Origin: Leptolyngbya sp. BL0902
GTDB taxonomy: Bacteria > Cyanobacteriota > Cyanobacteriia > Phormidesmidales > Phormidesmidaceae
Reading direction: 5' to 3'
NCBI RefSeq assembly: GCF_016403105.1
Contig: NZ_CP046155.1
Span: 2,232,001-2,296,000 of the forward strand
DNA: 64,000 bases
The position numbers and the translations under genes are program-made. Of this stretch, positions 18,474 through 27,615 are shown piece by piece (the first letter of the stretch is position 1; each line of letters opens with the position of its first letter). The notes beneath the pieces are model-generated. The model had not been told where the DNA came from, made no database searches, and saw only the letters and a list, made by a program, of their open reading frames with translations.

Positions 18474-19385
18474 ATGGCTACCGCAACTCTTTTTGGCGTT
18501 CCCCATAACTACGAACTGACGGCAAGCAGCGACGCCACCCCTCTGGTGTTCGTCCACGGCTGGATGTTAAGCCAGCAATATTGGCAGCCCCTCCTGCCCT
18601 ACCTCACCGATGCCCACCCCTGCCTGCGCTACGACCTGCGCGGGTTCGGGCAATCTTGCCACCACTTAGATCGGTATCAGCCCGGTCTGCCCGCCGCCGC
18701 CGAAGCTCTGCAATCCAGCGCCTCACCCTACGGTCTAGCTGCCTATGCCCGCGATTTGGCGGAACTGCTGCGTCAGCTTCAGCTTGGCCCAGTGTGGCTG
18801 GTGGGGCATTCCCTAGGGGGCAGCATCGCCCTGTGGGCCGCCCACTGCTACCCAGATCAAGTCAAGGGGGTGACGTGTCTAAATGCGGGGGGCGGGCTTT
18901 ACCTAGAGCGCGAATTTAATCAGTTTCGCCAGGTAGGGCAAACCATTGTGCGGTGGCGAGCGCCCTGGATGCGCCACGTGCCACCGCTCACCTGGGCCAT
19001 GATGCGGGCCTCGGTGGTGCAGCCCCTCGCCTATCGCTGGGGGCACCAGCGGCTAACGGACTTACTGGATGCCAATGCCGACGCTGCCCTAGGTTCCCTG
19101 CTGGAATCTACCACCGAGCATGAAGTGCACCTGCTGCCCCGTCTGGTCAGCACCCTCAAGCAGCCTGTTTACTTCATTGCGGGCGATCAAGATTCGGTGA
19201 TGGATCTCAAGTTTGTGCACCACCTAGCGGGCTATCGCCCCGGTGCTCAAACTGGGGAAACCACCGTCATTCCCATCACCAACTGTGGTCATATGGCCAT
19301 GCTGGAGCAGCCTCAGGCCGTGGCCCAGGCTATCCTAGCCCAAGTGCAGAACTACCCTGCCCCCGCTGAATCAGCCCTGCTATAA
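18474..19385 (+). CDS. Alpha/beta-hydrolase fold protein
   Basis: 303 residues. The fold's landmarks are present: 'LVFVHGWMLSQQYW' with the oxyanion HGW, 'CLRYDLRGFGQS', the nucleophile elbow 'GHSLGGS', a late acid in 'FIAGDQDSVMD', and the His in 'NCGHMAMLEQP'. The catalytic triad therefore looks complete. The substrate is unknown. The start is preceded 16 bases earlier by a near-copy of itself (ATGGCTACCGC, 18458), out of frame. It is followed at 33 bases by the PPOX-like gene. Confidence 0.88.
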   Translation: MATATLFGVPHNYELTASSDATPLVFVHGWMLSQQYWQPLLPYLTDAHPCLRYDLRGFGQSCHHLDRYQPGLPAAAEALQSSASPYGLAAYARDLAELLRQLQLGPVWLVGHSLGGSIALWAAHCYPDQVKGVTCLNAGGGLYLEREFNQFRQVGQTIVRWRAPWMRHVPPLTWAMMRASVVQPLAYRWGHQRLTDLLDANADAALGSLLESTTEHEVHLLPRLVSTLKQPVYFIAGDQDSVMDLKFVHHLAGYRPGAQTGETTVIPITNCGHMAMLEQPQAVAQAILAQVQNYPAPAESALL

Positions 19386-19418
19386 GCCCAGTCTTCTACC
19401 GACGAATCCACGGAACCC

Positions 19419-19964
19419 ATGTCTTACCCTACCCCCGAAAACGGCTGGGTCAACACCGCCGACGGCCAAGATCCCACGGCCCTAGCCACGGCCCAAAGCC
19501 TCCTGACAGAAACCCTCTACGGCACCCTCTCCACCTGCTCTGTAGATGGCCTGCCTTGGGCTTCCCCCGTCTTTTTTGGCTACGACACCGCCTGGAACCT
19601 CTACTGGAGTTCTACCCAGGCGGCCCAGCATTCCCAAAACCTCTATGCCAACCACGGACGCGCCACCATAGCCATCTACCGCACCGACCAGCGCGAAGGC
19701 CAGGTGCAAGGACTGTATGTGTCAGGCATCGCTACCGAAGTGGAGCCCGCAGCGGTGGCCGATGTCATTCCCCTGCTGTTGCAACGGGGGAGCCCCGGTC
19801 AACAGCGCACCCCCGCCGATTACCTCGCCCTCTCGCCCCGCCGTCTCTATCGCCTGCAACCCCATCGCGTTTGGATTACAGGCCCCCGCATCGCCCACAG
19901 CCCAACTATCTTGATCGACACCAAGATTCAGCTCGACCTCAGCGCCCTCCGCCCCAGGTCATGA
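19419..19964 (+). CDS. Pyridoxamine 5'-phosphate oxidase-fold (FMN-binding split barrel) protein
   Basis: 181 residues with the split-barrel pattern 'LYGTLSTCSVDGLPWASPVF', 'YDTAWNLYWSSTQAAQHSQNL', 'ATIAIYRTD' and 'GLYVSGIATEVE'. The family binds FMN, F420 or haem; the true PdxH signature is not seen, so a general flavoprotein oxidoreductase-like role is all that can be said. It is probably cotranscribed with the hydrolase 33 bases upstream and overlaps the convergent tsaB end by 6 bases. Confidence 0.8.
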   Translation: MSYPTPENGWVNTADGQDPTALATAQSLLTETLYGTLSTCSVDGLPWASPVFFGYDTAWNLYWSSTQAAQHSQNLYANHGRATIAIYRTDQREGQVQGLYVSGIATEVEPAAVADVIPLLLQRGSPGQQRTPADYLALSPRRLYRLQPHRVWITGPRIAHSPTILIDTKIQLDLSALRPRS

Positions 19965-20606
19965 CGCTACGGGATGTTGGCCGTAGTAGGGCACCGCTTC
20001 GGCCCAGTGGGGCCTATGGCCTGCCTGCCAATCTTGATAGGCCAGGGTCAGGACTTGGGCCACGGTGGGGGCTAGGTTATCGGTGGCGGTAACGGCCTGG
20101 ATGGGGCCAGGGAACTCGGCTAAGGTCTGTTCCCAAGCGGCGGGGGAAACCACGTGTTCCGCTTGCAGGGTTTTGAGTCCGGTAGGAGTGGGTTGGTAGA
20201 TGGCGGTGAAGCGCATCTCTCGCTGGGCTTTGAGGTCTACGGCGATGGCTGGGGCGTTGGTGAGGTCAAGATCAGGAGTCTGGTCAACCACAGATTGGGC
20301 TAGGGCGGCGAGGCTAGAGATGCCAAACAGCGGGATATTCAACTGTTGAGCCAGGGTGCGGGCCGTGACTACGCCGATGCGGGTTCCGGTGAAGCCCCCA
20401 GGGCCACGGGCTACGGCCAAAAAGGAGAGATCTCCCCAGGCGTAGGGATGGATAAAGTCCATCAGGGTGGTGTGCAAATGCATCGAGAGGTCGCGGCCAA
20501 AGTTCCACGTCTGGGCGCGGGTGATCTGTTCAAAGTCACTGAGCGCCAAGCCCAGGGCCGGACTGGAGGTGTGGAGAGCCAAACCTAGCATAGGGAAACG
20601 GGTCAT
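19959..20606 (-). CDS. tsaB: tRNA threonylcarbamoyladenosine biosynthesis protein TsaB
   Basis: 215 residues with the TsaB/YeaZ pattern: 'LGLALHTSSPALGLALSD', 'HLHTTLMDF', and 'FLAVARGPGGFTGTRIGV' followed by 'GISSLAALAQS'. It is the non-catalytic partner of TsaD in making t6A37 of ANN-decoding tRNAs. The C-terminal half is variable as usual. Its 3' end overlaps the PPOX-like gene by 6 bases on the opposite strand. Confidence 0.92.
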   Translation of the reverse strand: MTRFPMLGLALHTSSPALGLALSDFEQITRAQTWNFGRDLSMHLHTTLMDFIHPYAWGDLSFLAVARGPGGFTGTRIGVVTARTLAQQLNIPLFGISSLAALAQSVVDQTPDLDLTNAPAIAVDLKAQREMRFTAIYQPTPTGLKTLQAEHVVSPAAWEQTLAEFPGPIQAVTATDNLAPTVAQVLTLAYQDWQAGHRPHWAEAVPYYGQHPVAS

Positions 20607-20726
20607 GGGTGGGGACGATGCCCCCGGTCGTCGCCATCATGCCATAGATTCAGGGGCTATCGATGGAACGCACAAGGAAGCGTTGTACCCCTAGGTGACG
20701 ACGATCCAGCCCCAAGGATTGGGGGG

Positions 20727-23700
20727 TCAGGGAAGCGTCTGGGATGCCAGATCAGGCTGATCCTGATCTCTGTGAGGGGCCAGGGGGGATCTGGGTGCCG
20801 CAGGGGCGTTTTCTCGATAGCTCAGCAACCGATACATGGCGGGAATATAGTAGAGAGCCAGCAACGTAGCGCCACCAAGGCCCCCGGCAATAGCAATGGC
20901 CAGGGGTGGCCAAAATCCGGTGGGATCCAGCAGCAGCGGCACAAAGCCGACGATGGTGGTCACGGTGGTAGCGATCACATGGCGGGTGGCATGGAACACG
21001 ACGGCTTCCACGGCCTGGGGATAGCCAAGACGCGCTTCGGGGTCTTCTCTCAGGGCAGCTAGCACCACAATTGAGTCGTTGATAGCTAGGCCGATTAAGC
21101 CCAGGGTGCCGAGGATGGCGGTGAACCCAAAGATGGAACCAAACAGCTTGAGGGCCAAGGCCGCCAGCCCCACCGCCAACACGGCCACCGATCCAATCAA
21201 CGCCGCTAGGCCAAAGGAGTTAAAGGACAGCACCAGAGTAGCCGTCATCAGAATGCTGAGCACTCCCACGGTGGAAAGCAGGTTGCCGATGGCAGACCCT
21301 CTGGCATCGGCTTCGCCCCCGTACTCAATGCGGTAGCCGGGGGGGAGTTCAAAACCCTGATCAACCAGCCGATTTTGAAGGTTGGCGAGGACGGTACTGG
21401 GCAATGCCCCGGCGGTGATAAAGCCCTGGACGGTGTTGATTCGCTGACCATTTCGGCGGCTAATGCTGGCAGTGTCGGGCACTAGGTCTAGCTGGGTGAT
21501 CGCATCCAATGGCATCGGCCCCCCAGCGGTCACCATATCTAGGGCGGCGATGGCCCCTAGGTTCCCCTGATCCTGATTGGGCACCCGCACCCGCACCGGG
21601 ATGTCGCGGCTATCGTCGAGGATGGATCCGCCTGTGCGCCCGTCTAAAGCGGCGTTGATCTGCACGGCAATGGCCTGGTTGTCTAGCCCCAATCGTCTGG
21701 CCTGGGGTTCATCCACGGTTAGGGCCAGCTTGGGTAGGGTTTCGGTGAGGGTAGCGCGAGTATGCACCACGTCGGGCACCTGGGCCAGTTCGGCCCGGAG
21801 GCGATCCCCCCAGGCCCGCAACCCGGCTATGTCTGATCCGTAGATCCGCAGCTCAATGGGGGCATCGAAGGGCGGCCCCTGTTCGAGCTGCTTCACCAAC
21901 ACCTGGGCCTGGGGAAAGGCGGCATCCAGATCCCGCTGGAGGGTTTGAATGGTTGGTCGAATGTGATCGGTGCTCGCCAGTTGGACAATGCCTTGGGCGT
22001 AGTTTTGGGCATTGCGGCGATTGTCTAGCACGTTATAGAAAAAGGGCGGTGCGGTGCGGCCCATAAACCAGTGGATTTCTTCAATGTCGGGATCCTGGAG
22101 GGCGAGTTCCCGTACCTGACTCACCTGGGTCTGGGTGGCGGCTAAGGACGCCTGGGTGGGTAACTCAAACTCAATCTGAATTTGGTTGCGGTTGGTGGGC
22201 GGAAAAAACTGCTGAGGTAGCGTCCCAAATACGGCAAAGCCCATGACCGGAAGGATTAACGACAGACCCACCCCCAGCCAAGGACGGCGAAAGACCACCC
22301 TCAGGCTCCATCGGTAGGCCTGGGCTAGGGTGTCGTTGGATAGACCGTCCTGCAACCATCCCCAGCCCCCCGGTATCGGGTTCCACTGGTGCAGCCGCCC
22401 GACCAGGGAGACGATCACCGTCAGCGACAGGGCCAAGGAACTTAGGAGCGCCAGGATCACCGTCAGGCCAATGGTGCCGATAAATTCCCCCACGCTTCCC
22501 GGCGAGGTGGCAATGGGCACAAAGGCCAGTACCGTGGTCAGGGTGCTAGCCCCCAGCGGCACCAGCAGATGGCGCACGGTTTCAGCCACCGCCTGCCCCG
22601 GTGCTATCCCCGTGCGCAGCCGCCCCTGCGCCTCATCTACCACAATGATGGCGTTGTCGATCAGTAGCCCCAGGGCGATGATGATGCCCGTCACCGACAT
22701 TTGGTGCAACGGCACCCCCAGCGTCCCCATGGTGCCGAACACCATGAGCGTGGTGAGGGGCAGGGCCAGACCCACCAACAGGGCCGACTTCCAACCCAAA
22801 ATCAGCAGCGATACCCCAATCACCAGTAGCGATCCTAGGATGAGGTTACTCACCACCCCATCCAGCCGCTGCTGCACGTACTGACTCTGATCGAGCACCA
22901 CGGATAGCCCCATGCCTTGGGGCAACTCCCGACGAAAGTCCTCCAGCACCTCCCGCGCCTGCACCGCCCACAGATCGACCCGTGACGCCGATTCAACCTT
23001 GGCGGCGACGGCAATGGCCGGATGCCCATCCACCAGGGCCAGATCCGTTGGGGGATCCTGGGCTGCCTTGGTGACGATGGCCACATCCCCTAGCCGCGCC
23101 ACCTGGCCCCTGTCTCCCGCTGCAAGGGGGATGGCGCGAATCTGCTCTAGGGTGCTGAGGTTGCTGTTCACCTCCAGCAGAAATTCGGTGCTGCCGCTGC
23201 GAAACTGCCCCGCCGACACCTTGGCATCACTGGCGGCAATCTGCTGGGCCAAGGCCGCCGCCGATAGGCCCAACCGAGAGAGTTCCGTCGCCGCGATATC
23301 CACCCGAATTTCTTCGTCCGGCTCGCCAAACACATCCACCGTCTCGGTGCCTGGGATGGCCCGTAGCCGATCCTCCAGCACCGCCGCCAGCCGCCCCATA
23401 ATGGCGTAGTTGGGCGCATCGTCTTGCTGCCAAGTGAGGCCCACGATGATGGCATTGGCCTGGGTCGAGCTATCGGCGTACTCTGGCACGGAGGCATCGG
23501 CGGGCAGATCCGGCACGGCGTCATCCACCTTACTGCGCACCTTGGCCCACACCGAATCCACCTCGGCCACGGTCTCCTTCAACTCCACAGTGATCACAGA
23601 AATACCCGTACCGCTGGTGGATTGTAGGGATTCGACCTCCTCCAGTTCAAACAGGCGATCTTCAATCTTTTCGGTCACCAGGGTCTCCACGCGCTCCGGG

Positions 23701-23855
23701 GTTGCCCCCGGCAAGAAGGTGGTAATGCGGGCAAAACGCTGGACAATTTCGGGATCCTCCAGGCGCGGCAGGGTGAGGAAGGCGGAGAGGCCCCAGACCA
23801 CAATCAGCACCAGGGTGAGGAGGAGAAGTTGGCGGTTTCGGTAAAAGAGGTTCAT
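20727..23855 (-). CDS. RND-family efflux permease (AcrB/HAE1-like)
   Basis: 1042 residues, normal length for the family. TM1 ('LLLLTLVLIVVWGLSAFLTLP') and a large porter loop are followed by the TM2-6 block, then a second half of the same layout. TM4 carries 'GLLIDNAIIVVDEA': the first of the two Asp residues used for proton relay in AcrB is kept and the second is Asn. The counterpart TM10 has 'AINDSIVVLAAL'. It exports amphiphilic compounds or metals using proton flow; the substrate is unknown. Last gene after the adaptor and epimerase genes. Confidence 0.93.
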   Translation of the reverse strand: MNLFYRNRQLLLLTLVLIVVWGLSAFLTLPRLEDPEIVQRFARITTFLPGATPERVETLVTEKIEDRLFELEEVESLQSTSGTGISVITVELKETVAEVDSVWAKVRSKVDDAVPDLPADASVPEYADSSTQANAIIVGLTWQQDDAPNYAIMGRLAAVLEDRLRAIPGTETVDVFGEPDEEIRVDIAATELSRLGLSAAALAQQIAASDAKVSAGQFRSGSTEFLLEVNSNLSTLEQIRAIPLAAGDRGQVARLGDVAIVTKAAQDPPTDLALVDGHPAIAVAAKVESASRVDLWAVQAREVLEDFRRELPQGMGLSVVLDQSQYVQQRLDGVVSNLILGSLLVIGVSLLILGWKSALLVGLALPLTTLMVFGTMGTLGVPLHQMSVTGIIIALGLLIDNAIIVVDEAQGRLRTGIAPGQAVAETVRHLLVPLGASTLTTVLAFVPIATSPGSVGEFIGTIGLTVILALLSSLALSLTVIVSLVGRLHQWNPIPGGWGWLQDGLSNDTLAQAYRWSLRVVFRRPWLGVGLSLILPVMGFAVFGTLPQQFFPPTNRNQIQIEFELPTQASLAATQTQVSQVRELALQDPDIEEIHWFMGRTAPPFFYNVLDNRRNAQNYAQGIVQLASTDHIRPTIQTLQRDLDAAFPQAQVLVKQLEQGPPFDAPIELRIYGSDIAGLRAWGDRLRAELAQVPDVVHTRATLTETLPKLALTVDEPQARRLGLDNQAIAVQINAALDGRTGGSILDDSRDIPVRVRVPNQDQGNLGAIAALDMVTAGGPMPLDAITQLDLVPDTASISRRNGQRINTVQGFITAGALPSTVLANLQNRLVDQGFELPPGYRIEYGGEADARGSAIGNLLSTVGVLSILMTATLVLSFNSFGLAALIGSVAVLAVGLAALALKLFGSIFGFTAILGTLGLIGLAINDSIVVLAALREDPEARLGYPQAVEAVVFHATRHVIATTVTTIVGFVPLLLDPTGFWPPLAIAIAGGLGGATLLALYYIPAMYRLLSYRENAPAAPRSPLAPHRDQDQPDLASQTLP

Positions 23856-23946
23856 GGGGGTGGGGTAAACGGGTATCGCGGGCCAAGTGCCTTAGCCTTG
23901 GCGAAAACAGGTCTATTGGTGGTGCGATCCAGGGCTGATATTAGGG

Positions 23947-24948
23947 CTACAGATAATGGGCCTGACGGTACCAGGCGACCATATCGCTGAGGGTGATTTC
24001 CAGGGGGCGAAACTGAACACCCAGCTCACGCTGAGCCTTGGTGGAGTCGTAGGCCAGCCTTGCCAGCATGATTTTGACTCCCTCAATGGGGATTTCGGGC
24101 CTTTGCCCCGTGAGCTGCCCTACCCAGGTGGAGATGATCGCCAAGATCCGCATCCCCAGGCCCGGCATAGCCAGTTTGGGCGCGGGCACGCCGCTGACCG
24201 CTGACAGGTGACCCATGAGGTCAGCCGTGGAGTAGTACTCACCCCCGACCAAGTAGCGTTGGCCTGATTGCCCTAGGGAGACCGCCTTCACCATGGCCGC
24301 TGCCACGTCTCGCACATCCACGTAGGACATGCCCCCCGCAGGCCGAGCTGGCATTTTGCGATGCAAAGCGTTGAGGACAAATTGGCCCAGTTCCGTGGGG
24401 GCGGCGTCCTGGGGGCCAAGCATGGCACCGGGGCAGATCATCACCACGGGCATCGCGTGGGTCTGGGTAAAGTTGACCACAGCGGCCTCGGCCAGCAGCT
24501 TACTTTTAAAGTAGGGGTTGCTGTAGGTGATTGGGCCAGGGGGGGTCGTTTCATCGCCCGGTGAGCCGTTGGAGTTGAGGCCAATGCAGCCTGAGGAGCT
24601 GACGTAGATAGCCTTGAGGACTTGGGCCGCTGCCGCCACCTCCAGCAGTTCGAGGGTAGCGTCGATATTTAACCGCTGAAGCATGGGCCAGTGGTTGCCC
24701 GAAGCGTAGGATTCCCGGAAGTAGGCGGCGGTGTGGAACAACACGTCGCACCCCCGCAGTTCCGCTGCAAAGGCGGGAATAGCCTGCAAATCCCCTTGAA
24801 TCAGGTGTACCTGGGGCAAGTCACCGAGCAGAAACTGGGCTTTCTCTAGATTGCGCACTAGGGCTTTGACGAAGTAGCCCTGATCCACCAGTTCGCGCAC
24901 CAGGTTGCTGCCAAGTAGGCCGGTGCTGCCAGTAACAAATGCTTGCAT
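23947..24948 (-). CDS. NAD(P)-dependent epimerase/reductase (extended SDR)
   Basis: 333 residues from ATG 24948; the open frame extends to 25080 only because 15-base repeats lie there. The Rossmann motif 'VTGSTGLLGSNLVREL' is at the start, then 'DVLFHTAAYF', the catalytic Ser in 'IYVSSSGCIG', and a YxxxK-type motif in 'YSNPYFKSKLLAE'. It resembles dihydroflavonol reductase/hopanoid-associated sugar epimerases. It sits between the efflux adaptor and permease genes on the same strand, an unusual guest in an RND operon. Confidence 0.85.
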   Translation of the reverse strand: MQAFVTGSTGLLGSNLVRELVDQGYFVKALVRNLEKAQFLLGDLPQVHLIQGDLQAIPAFAAELRGCDVLFHTAAYFRESYASGNHWPMLQRLNIDATLELLEVAAAAQVLKAIYVSSSGCIGLNSNGSPGDETTPPGPITYSNPYFKSKLLAEAAVVNFTQTHAMPVVMICPGAMLGPQDAAPTELGQFVLNALHRKMPARPAGGMSYVDVRDVAAAMVKAVSLGQSGQRYLVGGEYYSTADLMGHLSAVSGVPAPKLAMPGLGMRILAIISTWVGQLTGQRPEIPIEGVKIMLARLAYDSTKAQRELGVQFRPLEITLSDMVAWYRQAHYL

Positions 24949-24949
24949 A

Positions 24950-24994
24950 GGGATAGGTCTCCTAGGGATGGGTCTTATGGGGATGGGTCTTATG
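24950..24994 (-). repeat. Three 15-base tandem repeats in the leader of the epimerase gene
   Basis: Units GGGATAGGTCTCCTA, GGGATGGGTCTTATG and GGGATGGGTCTTATG follow each other directly, starting 2 bases before the start codon (minus strand) and reaching to 46 bases upstream. They occupy the place of the ribosome site and may affect translation between adaptor and epimerase. Confidence 0.75.
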
Positions 24995-25030
24995 GCGAGC
25001 GCTTTCGCTTTATTGCGGAAGGGTGCGCCC

Positions 25031-26416
25031 CTAGTCCGTAAAGCTGACAGCCTGGCCGGGAACAACGCGATGGGTACCACTGCTGATGATGCGATCCCCC
25101 TCCTCTACCAACCCCTGGACGAGGACGCGGTCTCCTTCGGTGTGAATAATGTCTACGGGCTGACGGGCCACGGTCGCCCCAGCCTCCCCAGGGCTAGACT
25201 CTCCGGCACCAGAATCCCCGGTGCCAGACTCCCCCTCATCCGCAACCACATACACCGACCACAACCCCTGTTCCCCCTGCACAAGGGCCGTGGCGGGTAG
25301 CCAAAATCCCTGGGCTGGCTGCGTCTCGCGCAGAACGAGCCGGGCCGTTTGCCCCAGGGTGAGATCCTCTGACGTATCCAAGGTCAGCACCGCCGTCACG
25401 GTACGACTGGTGGCTTCCAACTCCGGCAGCAGGGCGGTGAGGGTGGCGGAGAAGGGGCGATCCCCCACTGCTACGGTTTGAACACTGCCCAGGGCAAGGC
25501 CATCGGCCATATCCGCCGGAATGCCAATCCGGGCTTCGGCCCTGGATCCTTCAAGGATCTGCACCACGGGCTGACCACCGCTGACCACCACCCCCTCATC
25601 CACCAGGCGATCACTGATCCGCCCAGAAAAGGGGGCCGTAATCACCGCCTTGGATAGATCCACCTGGATGGCCTGAAGGCTGGCATCAAGCTGGCGCACC
25701 TGGGCTGCCTGAGCCGCGATCTGCTCCGGGCGGGTTCCGGCCATTAGGTCATCTAGTTCGCTCTGGGCAGAGGCTAGGCGGTTTTCCAAGGCCTCGGTGC
25801 CAAAGGTTTGCTGATCGAGTTCCTCACGGGAAATCGCCCCCTGCTGGTAAAGATCGGCACGACGATTGCGCTGGGCCACCGCTAGGGACAATTGACGTTC
25901 CAGATCGCCCACGGCCCCCTGGGCCGCTGCAATCACCTGGGGACGAGGACCGTTCTGCAACTCACTTAGAAGGGCCACAGCCTGATCCCGCTGGGCCACT
26001 AACTGCTGGCGCTGAGCCTCTAGGGCGCGGGTGTCGAGGCGGGCTAGGGGCTGACCAGCCGTAACCCAATCCCCCTCCTGCACCAGCACCGCCATCACCG
26101 TCCCTGCCTGCTCAAACCCTAGGGCACTACGACGCTGGGCCACCAGTTCCCCCACATACTGACGTTCCACCAGGTAAGACTCCACGGGGGTCAGCGCCAC
26201 CACCTCCACGGGTAGGGCATTGGCCCCAGGGGTTGCCGGGGCAGGACGACCTAGCCGCAGGCCCGCCACCGCCACCAAGGGCACCGTAGCCAGGGGCAAC
26301 AGCCACCATCGGCGGGGTCGAAATTGCCAACCACCGGGCCGTTTGGCAATCGGCCTCGCAGGCTCAAGCCCCGTTGGGCCAGCCACCAAATTCACCGAAT
26401 CAGAAGCGTGAGCCAT
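25031..26416 (-). CDS. RND efflux periplasmic adaptor (membrane fusion protein)
   Basis: 461 residues from ATG 26416, which has AAGGTG before it; the open frame begins 11 codons earlier. A single membrane anchor (about 35-60, 'LLPLATVPLVAVAGLRLG') is followed by the lipoyl/barrel-sandwich half 'GTVMAVLVQEGDWVTAGQPL', a long alpha-hairpin coiled coil, the second lipoyl half 'AVITAPFSGRISDRLVDEG', and the beta-barrel domain. A Gly/Ser/Glu-rich insert ('GESGTGDSGAG') lies near the end. First gene of the efflux operon. Confidence 0.92.
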   Translation of the reverse strand: MAHASDSVNLVAGPTGLEPARPIAKRPGGWQFRPRRWWLLPLATVPLVAVAGLRLGRPAPATPGANALPVEVVALTPVESYLVERQYVGELVAQRRSALGFEQAGTVMAVLVQEGDWVTAGQPLARLDTRALEAQRQQLVAQRDQAVALLSELQNGPRPQVIAAAQGAVGDLERQLSLAVAQRNRRADLYQQGAISREELDQQTFGTEALENRLASAQSELDDLMAGTRPEQIAAQAAQVRQLDASLQAIQVDLSKAVITAPFSGRISDRLVDEGVVVSGGQPVVQILEGSRAEARIGIPADMADGLALGSVQTVAVGDRPFSATLTALLPELEATSRTVTAVLTLDTSEDLTLGQTARLVLRETQPAQGFWLPATALVQGEQGLWSVYVVADEGESGTGDSGAGESSPGEAGATVARQPVDIIHTEGDRVLVQGLVEEGDRIISSGTHRVVPGQAVSFTD

Positions 26417-26570
26417 AGCAACACCTTGTTGAGAGACAGCCACCAGCAAGAAAATCAGCCGACCGTGACCGAGATCGATAAACCCACTGAACCCGATCCC
26501 CTGGCCCCCCTAGCCGTCAATCCAACCAGCGCTGAGGGGTTGGATTGGGTGGTCAGGGATCAGCGCTCAG

Positions 26571-26639
26571 ATATTCAACTTTTAGATATTCAACTTTTTT
26601 GCTATCACCCTAAAAAGTTATACTCAAAATGTTGAATAT
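26571..26639. promoter_or_regulatory. Repeat-rich divergent promoter between efflux operon and padR
   Basis: ATATTCAAC occurs at 26571 and 26586 (15 bases apart) and inverted as GTTGAATAT at 26631-26639. Inside them AACTTTTT (26592-26599) faces AAAAAGTT (26612-26619). A TATACT at 26619-26624 is a candidate -10 box for padR. Position between divergent genes makes this the best candidate for PadR binding; binding itself is inferred. Confidence 0.55.
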
Positions 26640-26668
26640 GTCAATGATGTTTCTCGCATCAACCTCCT

Positions 26669-27214
26669 ATGGCCCTGTCCCACACAATTTTGGCGGTTTT
26701 GTCTCAGCAGCCCTACAGCGGCTACGACATCAGCAAACGGTTTGAAGAAAGCGTCAGTTGCTACTGGCAGGCCAGTCCGCAGCAGATCTACCGAGATCTG
26801 AGCAAAATGGAGCAGCAGGGCTGGGTCGTCTACGAATCGGTGCCTCAGGAGGGCAAGCCAGACAAAAAAATCTATAGCCTCACCGAGGCAGGACACACCG
26901 AACTATGCCGCTGGTATGCCGAACCCACGGAACCGACCCCCATCCGCGAAGACTTACTCGTTCGGGTATTAGCCGCTCCCTACGTGCCAGAGGGAGGGTT
27001 GATAGACGAGCTGCACCGCCGCCGCCAGATTCACGCTGACCAGCTCGCAAACTACCAAGCGATGGACGATCAATACCAGGCCCTGGCCGATCCGCCAGTG
27101 ATCGAACAGTTTCGCTACCTCACGCTGCGTCGGGGGATGCGCTACGAGCAGGACTGGATTGACTGGATTGATGAAGTTCTGACCTTCCTGAACGCCCATG
27201 ATCGAAACCCATGA
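26669..27214 (+). CDS. PadR-family repressor with C-terminal dimerisation domain
   Basis: 181 residues. The winged helix ('ILAVLSQQPYSGYDISKRFEE', 'QIYRDLSKMEQQGWV', wing 'GKPDKKIYSLTEAG') is followed by the helical Vir_C-like domain of long PadR proteins. It is divergent from the RND efflux operon and separated by a palindromic region, the usual layout for a local repressor of a drug pump (compare LmrR). The inducing compound is unknown. Confidence 0.9.
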   Translation: MALSHTILAVLSQQPYSGYDISKRFEESVSCYWQASPQQIYRDLSKMEQQGWVVYESVPQEGKPDKKIYSLTEAGHTELCRWYAEPTEPTPIREDLLVRVLAAPYVPEGGLIDELHRRRQIHADQLANYQAMDDQYQALADPPVIEQFRYLTLRRGMRYEQDWIDWIDEVLTFLNAHDRNP

Positions 27215-27615
27215 TCGAAACCCAGGGGGTTAGAGAGACGATCCACCTGAGGCGTTGATGGATACCTGGGCTGGGGTTCACGCTGGCTCAAAGAAGTCGG
27301 TTCAATTGAGCTAGTTCAATTGATTCAGTTCAATCTAATCAATTCTCGAGATTGAAATAATCGTTGTAGCCATTACTCTCCAAAACAAACATCTTTCTTA
27401 AGAAATGGGTCGCAGGTTATTGAGATCGCCACAATGGGCCTATGGCAAGGTGTACAGGCAAATCAGGATGGGGCAATTCGGGGAAAAAATGGGTCGAAAT
27501 ATGAGGAATTTCCCCCTAACTGTGTCGGTCATCTTATTATTTCGTGGGTGCGGGTATGTCAAAATGTAAGCGGTTTTTTGCCAACTCACCTCAGCTCTTG
27601 GAGTAGGCAGTCACA
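27215..27615 (+). promoter_or_regulatory. ndhF upstream region
   Basis: About 400 bases with no convincing gene. It starts GC-rich and becomes AT-rich at 27295-27420. It holds the 14-base repeats at 27300-27341 and a GGAG ribosome site before ndhF. A 79-codon plus-strand frame ending at 27673 overlaps ndhF and looks like chance. Confidence 0.45.
27300..27341 (+). repeat. Three 14-base repeats upstream of ndhF
   Basis: GTTCAATTGA at 27300 and 27314 and GTTCAATCTA at 27328 recur at an exact 14-base period, followed by ATCAATT. Regular spacing in a promoter region suggests a binding array for a dimeric or oligomeric regulator. The TCAAT/ATCAAT elements loosely recall the NdhR (CcmR) consensus, but the spacing does not fit cleanly. 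Confidence 0.55.
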
